From positions 1 to 14,560 of the forward strand of contig JAGPGR010000014.1 of assembly GCA_018055865.1 (NCBI GenBank): a stretch of DNA of 14,560 bases. The letters run 5' to 3'. Below the pieces are notes generated by a model, which did not search any database, was not told where the DNA came from, and saw only the letters and a list, made by a program, of their open reading frames with translations. Of this stretch, positions 7,115 to 14,128 are shown one piece after another. The stretch comes from Paludibacteraceae bacterium (lineage in GTDB: Bacteria; Bacteroidota; Bacteroidia; Bacteroidales; Paludibacteraceae). A program made the position numbers and the translations under genes. The stretch's first letter is position 1. Each line of letters begins with the position of its first letter.

Positions 7115-7768
7115 ATGACAAAAAAACAGAGATACAAAAATATTCTTGCCTGGTTTGAAGAAAACAGACCGATTGCCGAAACTGAGCTTATGTACGAGGA
7201 TGCATTTGGCTTGCTGGTTGCAGTAATTCTCTCGGCTCAGTGTACAGATAAGCGGGTAAACATGACTACTCCACAGTTACTGCATGACTTCCCTACCCCC
7301 GAAGCCATGGCTGCCTCCTCGCCTGAAGTCATTTTTAAATATATAAAATCTATTTCTTACCCCAACAATAAAGCTAAACACCTGGTTGGGATGGCTCAGA
7401 AGCTAGTTTCTGATTTCAATTCCATTGTTCCGGATACGGTGGAAGATCTGCAGAAATTACCGGGTGTAGGTCGGAAAACAGCCAATGTGATAGCTTCAGT
7501 GGTGTACGATGTACCTGCAATGGCCGTAGATACGCATGTTTTCCGGGTTTCTGAAAGATTGGGACTGACAGTGAATTCTAAAAATCCGCTGCAAACGGAA
7601 AACGAATTAGTAAAAAACATACCCGACACATTGATACCAAAAGCTCATCACTGGTTAATACTGCACGGACGATACACCTGCCTGGCCCGACGGCCGAAGT
7701 GTGAAGAATGCGGTCTGACTGCCTGGTGCAAATATTATTCAGAAAAGGTTGAGATGCCAGTCAAATGA
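7115..7768 (+). CDS. nth: Endonuclease III (DNA glycosylase / AP lyase)
   Basis: Base-excision repair enzyme that removes oxidised pyrimidines and cleaves at the resulting abasic site. At 217 residues it is close to the E. coli length of 211. The helix-hairpin-helix is at about 113-124 (LQKLPGVGRKTA), with the catalytic lysine Lys121. Asp139 in AVDTHVFRV is the conserved catalytic aspartate. The C-terminal [4Fe-4S] site is complete: Cys189, Cys196, Cys199 and Cys205 with the classical C-x6-C-x2-C-x5-C spacing. Both catalytic and cluster residues are intact, so it should be active. MutY is excluded by the Lys in the catalytic position and the absence of a C-terminal MutT-like domain. It is transcribed divergently from ftsK. 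Confidence 0.96.
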   Translation: MTKKQRYKNILAWFEENRPIAETELMYEDAFGLLVAVILSAQCTDKRVNMTTPQLLHDFPTPEAMAASSPEVIFKYIKSISYPNNKAKHLVGMAQKLVSDFNSIVPDTVEDLQKLPGVGRKTANVIASVVYDVPAMAVDTHVFRVSERLGLTVNSKNPLQTENELVKNIPDTLIPKAHHWLILHGRYTCLARRPKCEECGLTAWCKYYSEKVEMPVK

Positions 7769-7816
7769 TTTGACGGCAAGATTTCTTTTTCGCTTTCAGT
7801 ACCGAAAAAAAATCTT
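7760..7816 (+). terminator. Tandem hairpins at the nth stop, possible terminator
   Basis: GTCAAAT (7760-7766) and ATTTGAC (7768-7774) form a palindrome centred on one base and spanning the nth stop codon. A second hairpin pairs 7778-7792 with 7803-7816 (AAGATT...TTTTTCG against CGAAAA...AATCTT) with one unpaired base and a 10-base loop. The T-rich arm of the second directly follows the first, so the first plus T5 could act as a weak terminator. No T-tract follows the second hairpin. Confidence 0.35.
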
Positions 7817-7850
7817 TACCTGAAGCGTTAACCGTTCAAATGTGGAGATT

Positions 7851-7884
7851 ATTGCTGTTTTTTCCATATTTTTTTGTATTTTTG
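7851..7884 (+). promoter_or_regulatory. Candidate promoter for the DUF4199 gene
   Basis: TATTTTTG (7877-7884) matches TAnnTTTG fully. ATTG at 7851-7854 lies 22 bases upstream, a near match to the TTTG element at slightly long spacing. The predicted start near 7890 leaves a leader of about 18 bases. Confidence 0.4.
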
Positions 7885-7907
7885 TAGCTTAATTTTCAAA
7901 CAAAAAA

Positions 7908-8417
7908 ATGCATCCAAATCTAATGAACTCGACCATGCGCAATGGTCTTATACTCGGTCTGGTTTTTTCTGTCAATTTTCTTTTTTCCATTTCAAGCAAC
8001 CTGTTGCTGGGGCTTTTGTCATACGCTGTGATAGCCATTATCATTTATTTAAGTCACAGATTTACAGTAAATTATCGCGACGTGGAGTGTGACGGAGCAA
8101 TAAGTTACCGACACTCGTTGGCCTATGTTGTATTGCTTTTCCTTTACGCTGCGCTTATTTCGGCCATTGTTAAATACCTGTTTTTTCAGTACCTTAATCC
8201 CGGTTTTCTTCCTGATTTAATGAACAAAAGCATTGAAGTAATGGAACAAATAATGCCTTCAGTGCCCGAAGAAACGTATGATAATATGGAAACCATGATG
8301 TCGCCCATCAATTATTCGCTGATGGTGACCTGGATGAATGTAGTGATGGGATTCTTTTTGGGATTGATCATAGCCGGTATCGTGAAAAAAGAAAAAAATA
8401 TGTTTGATAATAAATAA
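7908..8417 (+). CDS. DUF4199-type integral membrane protein
   Basis: A 169-residue membrane protein of unknown biochemical role. Hydrophobic segments lie at about 13-28, 31-47, 69-90 and 137-158, giving four likely membrane spans with a short soluble loop (about 98-130, rich in Glu and Met) and a charged Lys-rich C-terminus. Length, topology and the N-terminus (MHPNLMNSTMRNGLILGLVF) fit DUF4199, a family found mostly in Bacteroidota. It sits 58 bases upstream of a GT2 glycosyltransferase, a pairing I recall as common in this phylum, so a link to polyprenyl-phosphate sugar transfer is plausible but not shown. The first of three closely spaced ATGs is chosen; a later one (7923 or 7935) would shorten it by up to nine residues. 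Confidence 0.75.
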   Translation: MHPNLMNSTMRNGLILGLVFSVNFLFSISSNLLLGLLSYAVIAIIIYLSHRFTVNYRDVECDGAISYRHSLAYVVLLFLYAALISAIVKYLFFQYLNPGFLPDLMNKSIEVMEQIMPSVPEETYDNMETMMSPINYSLMVTWMNVVMGFFLGLIIAGIVKKEKNMFDNK

Positions 8418-8461
8418 CACGCTTTCAGTATAAAACAAAAAGTATAAGTAGCTGATTATTA

Positions 8462-8469
8462 TAAATTTG
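8462..8469 (+). promoter_or_regulatory. -7-like box directly before the glycosyltransferase start
   Basis: TAAATTTG matches TAnnTTTG in full but ends only 6 bases before the ATG at 8476. If used, the mRNA would be leaderless or nearly so. No TTTG occurs about 19 bases upstream. It may instead be chance in AT-rich sequence, with the gene read from the DUF4199 promoter. Confidence 0.25.
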
Positions 8470-8475
8470 CATAAT

Positions 8476-9429
8476 ATGGATATCTCTGTTATTGTTCCTC
8501 TTTACAACGAGGAAGAATCGCTCCCGAAACTATACGAATGGATTGATGAGGTGATGACTGACAATAATTTCAGTTACGAAGTCATATTCATTGACGACGG
8601 GAGCACAGACGGTTCCTGGACCATTATCGAGGAATTGAAAATGAAAAATCCGGAACAGGTGCACGGAATCAAATTTCGTCACAATTACGGAAAATCACCG
8701 GCACTTTACCGGGGATTTGACGCTGCAAAAGGCGACGTGGTGATTACGATGGACGCAGACCTGCAGGACAGCCCCGATGAAATTCCGGAACTTTACCACA
8801 TGATTGTTACCGGCAATTACGACTTGGTTTCGGGCTGGAAGAAAAAACGCTTCGACTCCAAACTCACCAAAAACCTTCCATCCAAGCTCTACAATGCTAC
8901 AGCCCGTCGTGTAACGGGATTGCAGCTTCACGACATGAACTGCGGACTGAAAGCGTACCGAAATGAAGTGGTAAAAAACATCGAAGTTTTTGGCGACATG
9001 CACCGCTATATACCTTACCTTGCCAAAAATGCCGGTTTTACACGCATAGGCGAAAAAGTGGTCACACATCGTAAACGGGAATTTGGAGAGTCAAAATTCG
9101 GCATGAGCCGTTTTGTGAATGGTTATCTGGATTTGATGACACTTTGGTTTTTATCCAAATTTGGTAAAAAACCGATGCATTTTTTCGGATTAATGGGTTC
9201 ACTGATGTTTATTTTAGGCTTTATAGCTATTGTGATTGTAGGCGCTCATAAGTTATATGCATTGAGCAACCACATTGCAGCACCGCTGGTGGTTGACAGT
9301 CCGTATTTTTACTTGTCGCTGGTGCTGATGATAATGGGAACATTGCTCTTTTTGGCCGGATTTGTAGCCGAAATAGTAACCCGCAATTCTCCGGAAAGAA
9401 ATAATTATAAGATTGAGAAAAAAATATAG
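8476..9429 (+). CDS. GT2 family glycosyltransferase, dolichyl-phosphate-mannose-synthase/GtrB-like
   Basis: Transfers a sugar from a nucleotide donor, most likely to polyprenyl phosphate at the inner face of the cytoplasmic membrane, to make a lipid-linked sugar for envelope glycan modification. The 317 residues have an N-terminal GT-A fold: SVIVPLYNEEESLP (4-17), IDDGSTDGS (39-47), and the metal-binding DADLQD (93-98). Further conserved segments include HDMNCGLKAYR (152-162) and RKREFGESKFG (199-209, the RxxGxSK-type motif). Two C-terminal membrane helices (about 236-258 and 278-301) match GtrB/DPM1-like bacterial enzymes. A TTG nine bases upstream is in frame, but the ATG starts right before the first beta strand, as expected. 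The sugar and acceptor cannot be read from sequence. Confidence 0.9.
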   Translation: MDISVIVPLYNEEESLPKLYEWIDEVMTDNNFSYEVIFIDDGSTDGSWTIIEELKMKNPEQVHGIKFRHNYGKSPALYRGFDAAKGDVVITMDADLQDSPDEIPELYHMIVTGNYDLVSGWKKKRFDSKLTKNLPSKLYNATARRVTGLQLHDMNCGLKAYRNEVVKNIEVFGDMHRYIPYLAKNAGFTRIGEKVVTHRKREFGESKFGMSRFVNGYLDLMTLWFLSKFGKKPMHFFGLMGSLMFILGFIAIVIVGAHKLYALSNHIAAPLVVDSPYFYLSLVLMIMGTLLFLAGFVAEIVTRNSPERNNYKIEKKI

Positions 9430-9495
9430 TTCTTTTGAGTTTTGATCCCGCTAGATTTTCGGGGGAGTATTGAGTTTTCTTTGTTCAATAAAAAA

Positions 9496-9870
9496 ATGAA
9501 ACAATTACTATTGGTTGGATTTGGCGGATTTATCGGTAGCATAGCCCGGTACCTGGTTTCCAGGCTGAACCTTACCTGGAATTTTCACTCCATACCGATG
9601 GGTACGCTCACGGTGAACATTGCCGGAAGTTTGCTGATTGGATTCATGCTGGGAATTTTCATCAATAGTAACTTACTTCATTCAAATTTGAGGTTATTTC
9701 TGGTTGTAGGATTTTGCGGCGGTTTTACCACTTTTTCGTCGTTCACCAATGAAAATTTCATGTTGATTCAAAACGGTCAGTATTTATCTGCTCTTATTTA
9801 TATCTCCGGAAGTGTTATTTTGGGAATATTATCTGTATATGCAGGTTTTCTAATTGCAAATCAACTATAA
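9496..9870 (+). CDS. crcB: Fluoride channel CrcB/Fluc
   Basis: Small dual-topology membrane protein that exports toxic fluoride as a homodimer. The 124 residues carry four membrane helices and the family signatures GFGGFIGSIARYL (8-20), GTLTVNIAGSLLIG (36-49, with Asn41) and GFCGGFTTFSSFT (72-84). Phe80 and Phe83 occupy the 'Phe-box' positions that line the fluoride path. A single crcB gene suggests a homodimer rather than a heterodimer. An in-frame TTG at 9442 would prepend 18 residues without family support; the ATG at 9496 gives the standard N-terminus. The DUF190 gene follows after two bases. The 66-base leader shows no fluoride-riboswitch core. Confidence 0.94.
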   Translation: MKQLLLVGFGGFIGSIARYLVSRLNLTWNFHSIPMGTLTVNIAGSLLIGFMLGIFINSNLLHSNLRLFLVVGFCGGFTTFSSFTNENFMLIQNGQYLSALIYISGSVILGILSVYAGFLIANQL

Positions 9871-9872
9871 TT

Positions 9873-10220
9873 ATGGAAAACGAATACAGCGTATTGAAAT
9901 TTTTCGTGAGTAATACCGATAAAATCGGGCTGGATCTTTTACACGAAAGAATTGTATCTGAGGCACAGAATCAGGGCATCTCGGGTGTCACCGTTTATCG
10001 TGGCATAATGGGTTATGGTTTGAGTAGCAGAAGAATTGTTAATACAAGGTTTTGGGAAATATCCGAAAAACTTCCTGTAGTAATAGAAATGACCGATAAA
10101 ACCGAAATACTCAACAATTTTTATCTGTTTATCGAAGAAAAAATAAAAACAACGGGAAAAGGATGTTTGATTTACATGCAGCCTATAGACATTAAGTTAC
10201 ATCTATCGGGAAAAAAATAG
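9873..10220 (+). CDS. DUF190 family PII-like protein
   Basis: A 115-residue soluble protein of DUF190, a family with a PII-like (ferredoxin-like) fold, often encoded next to crcB. The pattern fits: GVTVYRGIMGYG (38-49), followed by a segment ending in LPVVIEMTDK (67-76), then FIEEKI and GCLIYMQPIDI (97-107). Compared with classical PII proteins it lacks the T-loop uridylylation signature. The two-base gap after crcB implies translational coupling, so a role in fluoride response or in modulating the channel is a reasonable inference, but I know of no demonstrated mechanism. There is no signal peptide and no membrane segment. Confidence 0.87.
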   Translation: MENEYSVLKFFVSNTDKIGLDLLHERIVSEAQNQGISGVTVYRGIMGYGLSSRRIVNTRFWEISEKLPVVIEMTDKTEILNNFYLFIEEKIKTTGKGCLIYMQPIDIKLHLSGKK

Positions 10221-10226
10221 ATTGTT

Positions 10227-10736
10227 ATGGAAATACTGAAATATACCCTACCTGCCCTTCTGGTGGTTTTGGTTGTTTACATTTTACTTTATCAGCTTTT
10301 TCGGAATGAACGCGAAAAAAGAGAATCGGAGCTCAAAAAAGCCTCTTTGCCGGTAGTTACTTCTACCCGATTACGTGCTTACGAACGCCTTACGCTATTG
10401 CTCGAGAGGATGAACCCCAATAATATGCTCGTAAATAGTACAGATCTAAGTCAAACTTGCATAGAGTTTCAAACCAGTTTATTATCAACATTGCGTCGCG
10501 AATTCGAACACAATTCATCACAACAAATTTATGTCAGCCAACTTCTGTGGGAGGAAATTGACGATGCCCGCGATAATCTGATTCAACTGATCAATACCTG
10601 TGCTGCGCAATGCCGGGCGGATGAACCCGCTTCAAAACTGGCCACTATTATTGTTGAAGTATTCAATACACCCGATGAAACTGCCCTGGATGCAGCTCTG
10701 CGTTTATTGAAAACCGAAGTTAAAGAATTGTTGTAA
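10227..10736 (+). CDS. Membrane-anchored conserved protein of unknown function
   Basis: 169 residues: one N-terminal membrane helix (about 6-25), then a short basic/acidic linker (RNEREKRESELKK) and a helical cytoplasmic domain (about 48-169). Recognisable segments are RLRAYERLTLLLERMNP (48-64), LRREFEHNSSQQIYVSQLLW (89-108) and a C-terminal helical repeat-like part with many Ala and Leu. From memory this resembles a family spread through Bacteroidota and recently numbered DUF7935; I could not verify that. It follows the DUF190 gene by 6 bases, and its stop codon abuts the ATG of the next gene, so it is part of the same transcript. No enzyme motif is visible. Confidence 0.72.
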   Translation: MEILKYTLPALLVVLVVYILLYQLFRNEREKRESELKKASLPVVTSTRLRAYERLTLLLERMNPNNMLVNSTDLSQTCIEFQTSLLSTLRREFEHNSSQQIYVSQLLWEEIDDARDNLIQLINTCAAQCRADEPASKLATIIVEVFNTPDETALDAALRLLKTEVKELL

Positions 10737-11228
10737 ATGAAAATAAAAAACTATATTCGTTTTCTACTCACCTTTGTATTAATTGTGGCAATGATTTCGT
10801 GCGAAACAGACGAAACCTGCCGTAAAAGCAAAACAGTGGAAACAGGCGTAACTTTTTACGTGGATTCTATCAACAATACAACCGGTAACAGAGTGCTGGT
10901 GAAACTCGCAATTGATAGTTTGTGGGTAAATGGAATAGGTGTGGAAACGTTTTTATACAAAAAAGCCAAAATAAACTCTATAAAACTTCCGTTGAATCAA
11001 TTTGACGAAGAATCAAAATTCAGGATGAAAATCAATCAGGTAGTTGATACAATTACTGTGCGGTACAAAAATAAGATCGAATTTTTATCTTTGGAGTGTG
11101 GCAGCATCCGTACTCATACCATCGATACCGTTTTAACCACCGGACATATTATTCACAGCGCAACCGTTAGTAACCGAACCGTAAACACCATTTCAGTTGA
11201 AAATATACAGTTATTTCATACTAAGTAG
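10737..11228 (+). CDS. Predicted lipoprotein, DUF6452-like
   Basis: 163 residues with a lipoprotein-type N-terminus: basic start (MKIKNYIR), hydrophobic core and Cys22 in VAMISC, so it is expected to be lipid-anchored in the envelope. The mature part begins CETDETCR with a second Cys (Cys28) and is otherwise rich in Thr, Val and Asn with alternating polar/hydrophobic residues, suggesting a beta fold; a further Cys is in SLECGSIRTH. This pattern matches DUF6452, a Bacteroidota lipoprotein family without known function. It starts one base after the stop of the gene before it and overlaps the next gene by 32 bases, a sign of one co-translated operon. Confidence 0.75.
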   Translation: MKIKNYIRFLLTFVLIVAMISCETDETCRKSKTVETGVTFYVDSINNTTGNRVLVKLAIDSLWVNGIGVETFLYKKAKINSIKLPLNQFDEESKFRMKINQVVDTITVRYKNKIEFLSLECGSIRTHTIDTVLTTGHIIHSATVSNRTVNTISVENIQLFHTK

Positions 11229-11883
11229 CATTCTGTTATTTTGTTTTTCCATGCCGTTGCAAGCACAAACAAAAGAAACCGCACATAAGGACAGCATTCC
11301 GTTTTTACAGGGTATGTGGGTGGAATTCGATGTTGCACCTTTTCTCGCTTCGGCACTTATTAACCAAAATACATATACCACACAAGGCAATATTCAGTTA
11401 AATCTGAAAAACAAATATTTCCCTGTTTTTGAATTAGGAATTGCCGGTGCCGATAAAACTACTGCCGATGATATCCGCTTCAAGACAAACGGAATGTTCG
11501 GAAAAATAGGTTTGGATATTCCGGCAATAAAACCCAAACCTAATTCAACCCAAAAAAGCAATAATTTACTGGTTGGATTTCGCCTCGGCATGAGTCACTT
11601 CAACTATTCCATACTCAATCAAACCATTACAGATGCTTACTGGGGAAATTCCGAAACTTTCAATCTCGAATCAATTCCTGCAACTAAATTGTGGTTTGAA
11701 ATCACCGCGGGAATACGGGTAGAAGTTTACAAAAACCTGTATATGGGATGGAATATTCGAAATAAACATCTGATTACTCAGGCCGCAACGGGTGAAAACA
11801 CACCGTGGTATATTCCCGGTTATGGCAAAGCAAATACAGCCGTTTGGGGTTTCAGTTATACTTTCGGTTACAGATTAAAATAA
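11197..11883 (+). CDS. Predicted outer-membrane beta-barrel protein, DUF6048-like, TTG start
   Basis: 228 residues with a signal peptide (about 1-24, core YFILSSILLFCFSMPLQAQ) and a mature part of amphipathic strands ending in WGFSYTFGYRLK, a C-terminal pattern common in outer-membrane barrels. It is probably a small barrel partnered with the lipoprotein encoded just before, as DUF6452 and DUF6048 genes often are in Bacteroidota (recalled, not checked). The start is forced: the frame has a stop at 11182-11184 and no ATG until residue 19, which would delete most of the signal peptide, so the TTG at 11197 is the only NTG that yields a proper one. This makes a 32-base overlap with the lipoprotein gene. 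Function unknown. Confidence 0.75.
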   Translation: MKIYSYFILSSILLFCFSMPLQAQTKETAHKDSIPFLQGMWVEFDVAPFLASALINQNTYTTQGNIQLNLKNKYFPVFELGIAGADKTTADDIRFKTNGMFGKIGLDIPAIKPKPNSTQKSNNLLVGFRLGMSHFNYSILNQTITDAYWGNSETFNLESIPATKLWFEITAGIRVEVYKNLYMGWNIRNKHLITQAATGENTPWYIPGYGKANTAVWGFSYTFGYRLK

Positions 11884-11922
11884 AATAAAACTAAACTAAC
11901 ATTTAATCATTACTAACAAATT

Positions 11923-13950
11923 ATGAACACAACTCGTGAACTTAACAGAGCAGCAGATAATATACGCATTCTGAGTGCTGCAATGGTAGAAAAAGCAAAT
12001 TCAGGACATCCCGGCGGTGCTATGGGTGGAGCAGATTTTATTAATGTGCTTTATTCTGAATTTTTGGAATACGATCCGGAAAATCCATTTTGGGAAGGGC
12101 GTGACCGTTTCTTTCTGGATCCCGGACACATGTCACCCATGCTTTATTCTGTATTAGCACTTACCGGGAAATACAGTCTGGATGACTTGAAGCAATTCCG
12201 TCAGTGGGAAAGCGTAACACCCGGACATCCCGAACTGGATGTGGTACGAGGTGTGGAAAATACTTCCGGACCGCTTGGACAAGGGCACACATATGCTGTA
12301 GGTGCTGCTATAGCTGCCAAATTTCTCAAAACCCGTTTCGGCGATGTAATGAATCAAACCATATATACCTACATTTCGGATGGTGGTATTCAGGAAGAAG
12401 TGTCGCAAGGTGCCGGACGAATTGCAGGACATCTGGGACTTGACAACCTGATTATGTTTTACGATTCGAACAACGTACAGCTTTCTACCTATACAAATAT
12501 GGTAACAAGCGAAGATGTAGCCATGAAGTATCGTGCCTGGGGATGGAAAGTGATTGAAATTAACGGAAATGACGTTACTGAAATAAGAACAGCACTCAGA
12601 GAAGCCAAAAAAGAAAAGGAAAAACCAACGCTCATTATCGGCAACACAATCATGGGCAGAGGTGCCGTTACTGAAGATGGTGAAAGTTACGAAAACATGG
12701 TGGATACTCACGGACAACCACTTGGTGCTACAAAAGCAAGTTTCAGCAGCACTGTACAGAATCTTGGAGGTGACGGTGAAAATCCATTTGTGATTTTTGA
12801 AGAAACGAAGGCACTTTATGCAAAACGTGAAGCTGAACTGAAAGAATTGGCACAAGAAAAGAAAGCAGCTAAACAAGCCTGGGCTGAAAATAATCCGGAG
12901 CTGGCTTCCAAAATGGAACAGTTCTTCTCCGGAAAAGTTCCTAATCTGGATTGGAAGGCAATAGAACAAAAGCCAAATCAGGCCACAAGAGCTGCATCGG
13001 CTACTGTGCTGACCTACCTGGCTGAAAACGTTGAGAATATGATTGTTGCAAGTGCTGACTTAAGCAATTCTGACAAAACGGACGGATTTCTCAAAAAAAC
13101 CAAAGCAATTCAAAAAAATGATTTCTCCGGTAAATTCCTTCAGGCAGGTGTGGCTGAGCTCACTATGGCATGTCTGTGTAACGGGATTGCCCTGCATGGC
13201 GGTATCATAGTAGCATGCGGCACCTTCTTCGTTTTCTCCGATTATATGAAACCGGCTGTACGCATGGCTGCATTGATGCAATTACCTGTAAAATACATCT
13301 GGACACACGACGCTTTTCGAGTGGGCGAAGACGGCCCTACTCACGAACCGGTAGAACAGGAAGCTCAAATTCGCCTGATGGAGAAACTAAAAAATCATCA
13401 TGGTCAAAATTCTGCATTGGTACTTCGTCCGGCAGACGTGGAAGAAACTACGGTTTCGTGGAAAATGGCACTGGAAAATACACAAACGCCTTCTGCCCTT
13501 ATTTTATCCCGGCAGAACATTACAAATCTTCCGGCCGAAAACCGAAAAGATGCTGCATATCAGACCGTTAAAGGTGCTTATGTAGTGGAATGCGACGGAA
13601 ATCCGGATGTAGTTTTGCTGGCGTCCGGTTCTGAAGTTGCCACACTGGTAGAAGGTGCAGCCCTGCTTCGCAAGGAAGGTTTGAAGATAAGAATTGTTTC
13701 TGTACCATCTGAAGGATTATTCCGCAGTCAAACCGAAGCATATCAGGAAAGCGTTTTGCCAAAAGGCGTCAAACGATTTGGTCTCACTGCAGGACTTCCG
13801 GTCAATCTGGAGGGTCTTGTTGGAGAAAACGGTAAAGTTTTCGGTCTGGAATCGTTCGGATTTTCAGCTTCATACAAAGTGCTGGATGAAAAACTTGGTT
13901 TTACAGCCGAAAATGTATTCAAACAAGTGAAATCTCTTTTCTCAAAATAA
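11923..13950 (+). CDS. tkt: Transketolase
   Basis: Thiamine-diphosphate enzyme of the non-oxidative pentose phosphate pathway; moves two-carbon units between ketoses and aldoses. 675 residues, full length. N-terminal PP domain: HPGG (His29), DPGHMS (His69), GPLGQGH (116-122), metal/ThDP motif SDGG...DSNN (152-184, Asp153 and Asn183), DTHGQPLG (His263). Pyr domain (about 352-530): catalytic Glu412 in GVAELTM, HDAFRVGEDGPTHEP (462-476, His474). C-terminal domain from about 540. The first Gly of the usual GDG motif is Ser (ISDGG), which I recall as normal in Bacteroidota enzymes. It starts 39 bases after the gene before it and ends at a strong terminator. I see no good promoter immediately upstream, so it may be read partly from the operon in front. 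Confidence 0.96.
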   Translation: MNTTRELNRAADNIRILSAAMVEKANSGHPGGAMGGADFINVLYSEFLEYDPENPFWEGRDRFFLDPGHMSPMLYSVLALTGKYSLDDLKQFRQWESVTPGHPELDVVRGVENTSGPLGQGHTYAVGAAIAAKFLKTRFGDVMNQTIYTYISDGGIQEEVSQGAGRIAGHLGLDNLIMFYDSNNVQLSTYTNMVTSEDVAMKYRAWGWKVIEINGNDVTEIRTALREAKKEKEKPTLIIGNTIMGRGAVTEDGESYENMVDTHGQPLGATKASFSSTVQNLGGDGENPFVIFEETKALYAKREAELKELAQEKKAAKQAWAENNPELASKMEQFFSGKVPNLDWKAIEQKPNQATRAASATVLTYLAENVENMIVASADLSNSDKTDGFLKKTKAIQKNDFSGKFLQAGVAELTMACLCNGIALHGGIIVACGTFFVFSDYMKPAVRMAALMQLPVKYIWTHDAFRVGEDGPTHEPVEQEAQIRLMEKLKNHHGQNSALVLRPADVEETTVSWKMALENTQTPSALILSRQNITNLPAENRKDAAYQTVKGAYVVECDGNPDVVLLASGSEVATLVEGAALLRKEGLKIRIVSVPSEGLFRSQTEAYQESVLPKGVKRFGLTAGLPVNLEGLVGENGKVFGLESFGFSASYKVLDEKLGFTAENVFKQVKSLFSK

Positions 13951-13953
13951 AAA

Positions 13954-14035
13954 TTATCTGAGTTCTTAAATAGCTATTCAACTCTTCATGAGACTAACAA
14001 TCTTTGAAGAGTTGAATTGTTTTATTTTCAGATAA
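13954..14035. repeat. Outer inverted repeat flanking the transketolase terminator
   Basis: TTATCTGA (13954-13961) and TCAGATAA (14028-14035) are perfect 8-bp inverted repeats that bracket the terminator hairpin, giving a nested symmetric structure of 82 bases. The remaining 14036-14128 up to mntP holds the short direct repeats listed separately and no gene. Confidence 0.55.
13976..14026 (+). terminator. Strong intrinsic terminator after transketolase
   Basis: A perfect 12-bp stem, ATTCAACTCTTC (13976-13987) with GAAGAGTTGAAT (14006-14017), encloses an 18-base loop and is followed by TGTTTTATTTT. It lies 25 bases after the transketolase stop. The loop is longer than in a compact terminator, but the stem is exact and the T-rich tail is in place. 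Confidence 0.8.
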
Positions 14036-14057
14036 CACAGTTTGAAAACAAACAAGT

Positions 14058-14101
14058 ATTCAGTAAAATAAATTCAGTTAAAAATTCAGTTTGATTCTGA
14101 A
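14058..14101. repeat. Three ATTCAGT direct repeats upstream of mntP
   Basis: ATTCAGT occurs at 14058-14064, 14072-14078 and 14084-14090. The third is followed by CTGAA (14097-14101), which is complementary to its TTCAG. They lie 28-71 bases before the mntP ATG, where a regulator would be expected to bind. No known manganese-regulator box is recognised, and the AT-rich context makes chance repetition possible. Confidence 0.4.
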
Positions 14102-14128
14102 GCTGATTCTTAAAACTTTTTTTATACG

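Noticed and set aside
8695..9069. A 124-codon open frame on the minus strand opposite the glycosyltransferase
   Set aside because: Val/His/Phe-rich shadow of a conserved GT2 gene, with no start context or domain.
9430..9495. Possible fluoride riboswitch in front of crcB
   Set aside because: The 66-base gap lacks the GGCGATGG-like and AAACNNC-type conserved core. Only a weak TCCCG/CGGGGGA pairing (9446-9466) is present.
9442..9495. Longer crcB start at 9442
   Set aside because: The extra 18 residues are polar and come before the family's usual first helix; the ATG at 9496 fits.
12154..12969. A 271-codon open frame on the minus strand opposite transketolase
   Set aside because: It is rich in Phe, Ser and Cys, has no recognisable domain, and lies wholly antisense to a clearly real, well-conserved gene.
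14058..14090. Repeats upstream of mntP as a CRISPR-like array
   Set aside because: The unit is only 7 bases with 5- to 7-base gaps; there are no spacers or cas genes.
13951..14128. yybP-ykoY manganese riboswitch upstream of mntP
   Set aside because: No recognisable conserved yybP-ykoY core; the region is accounted for by the terminator hairpin and AT-rich short repeats.
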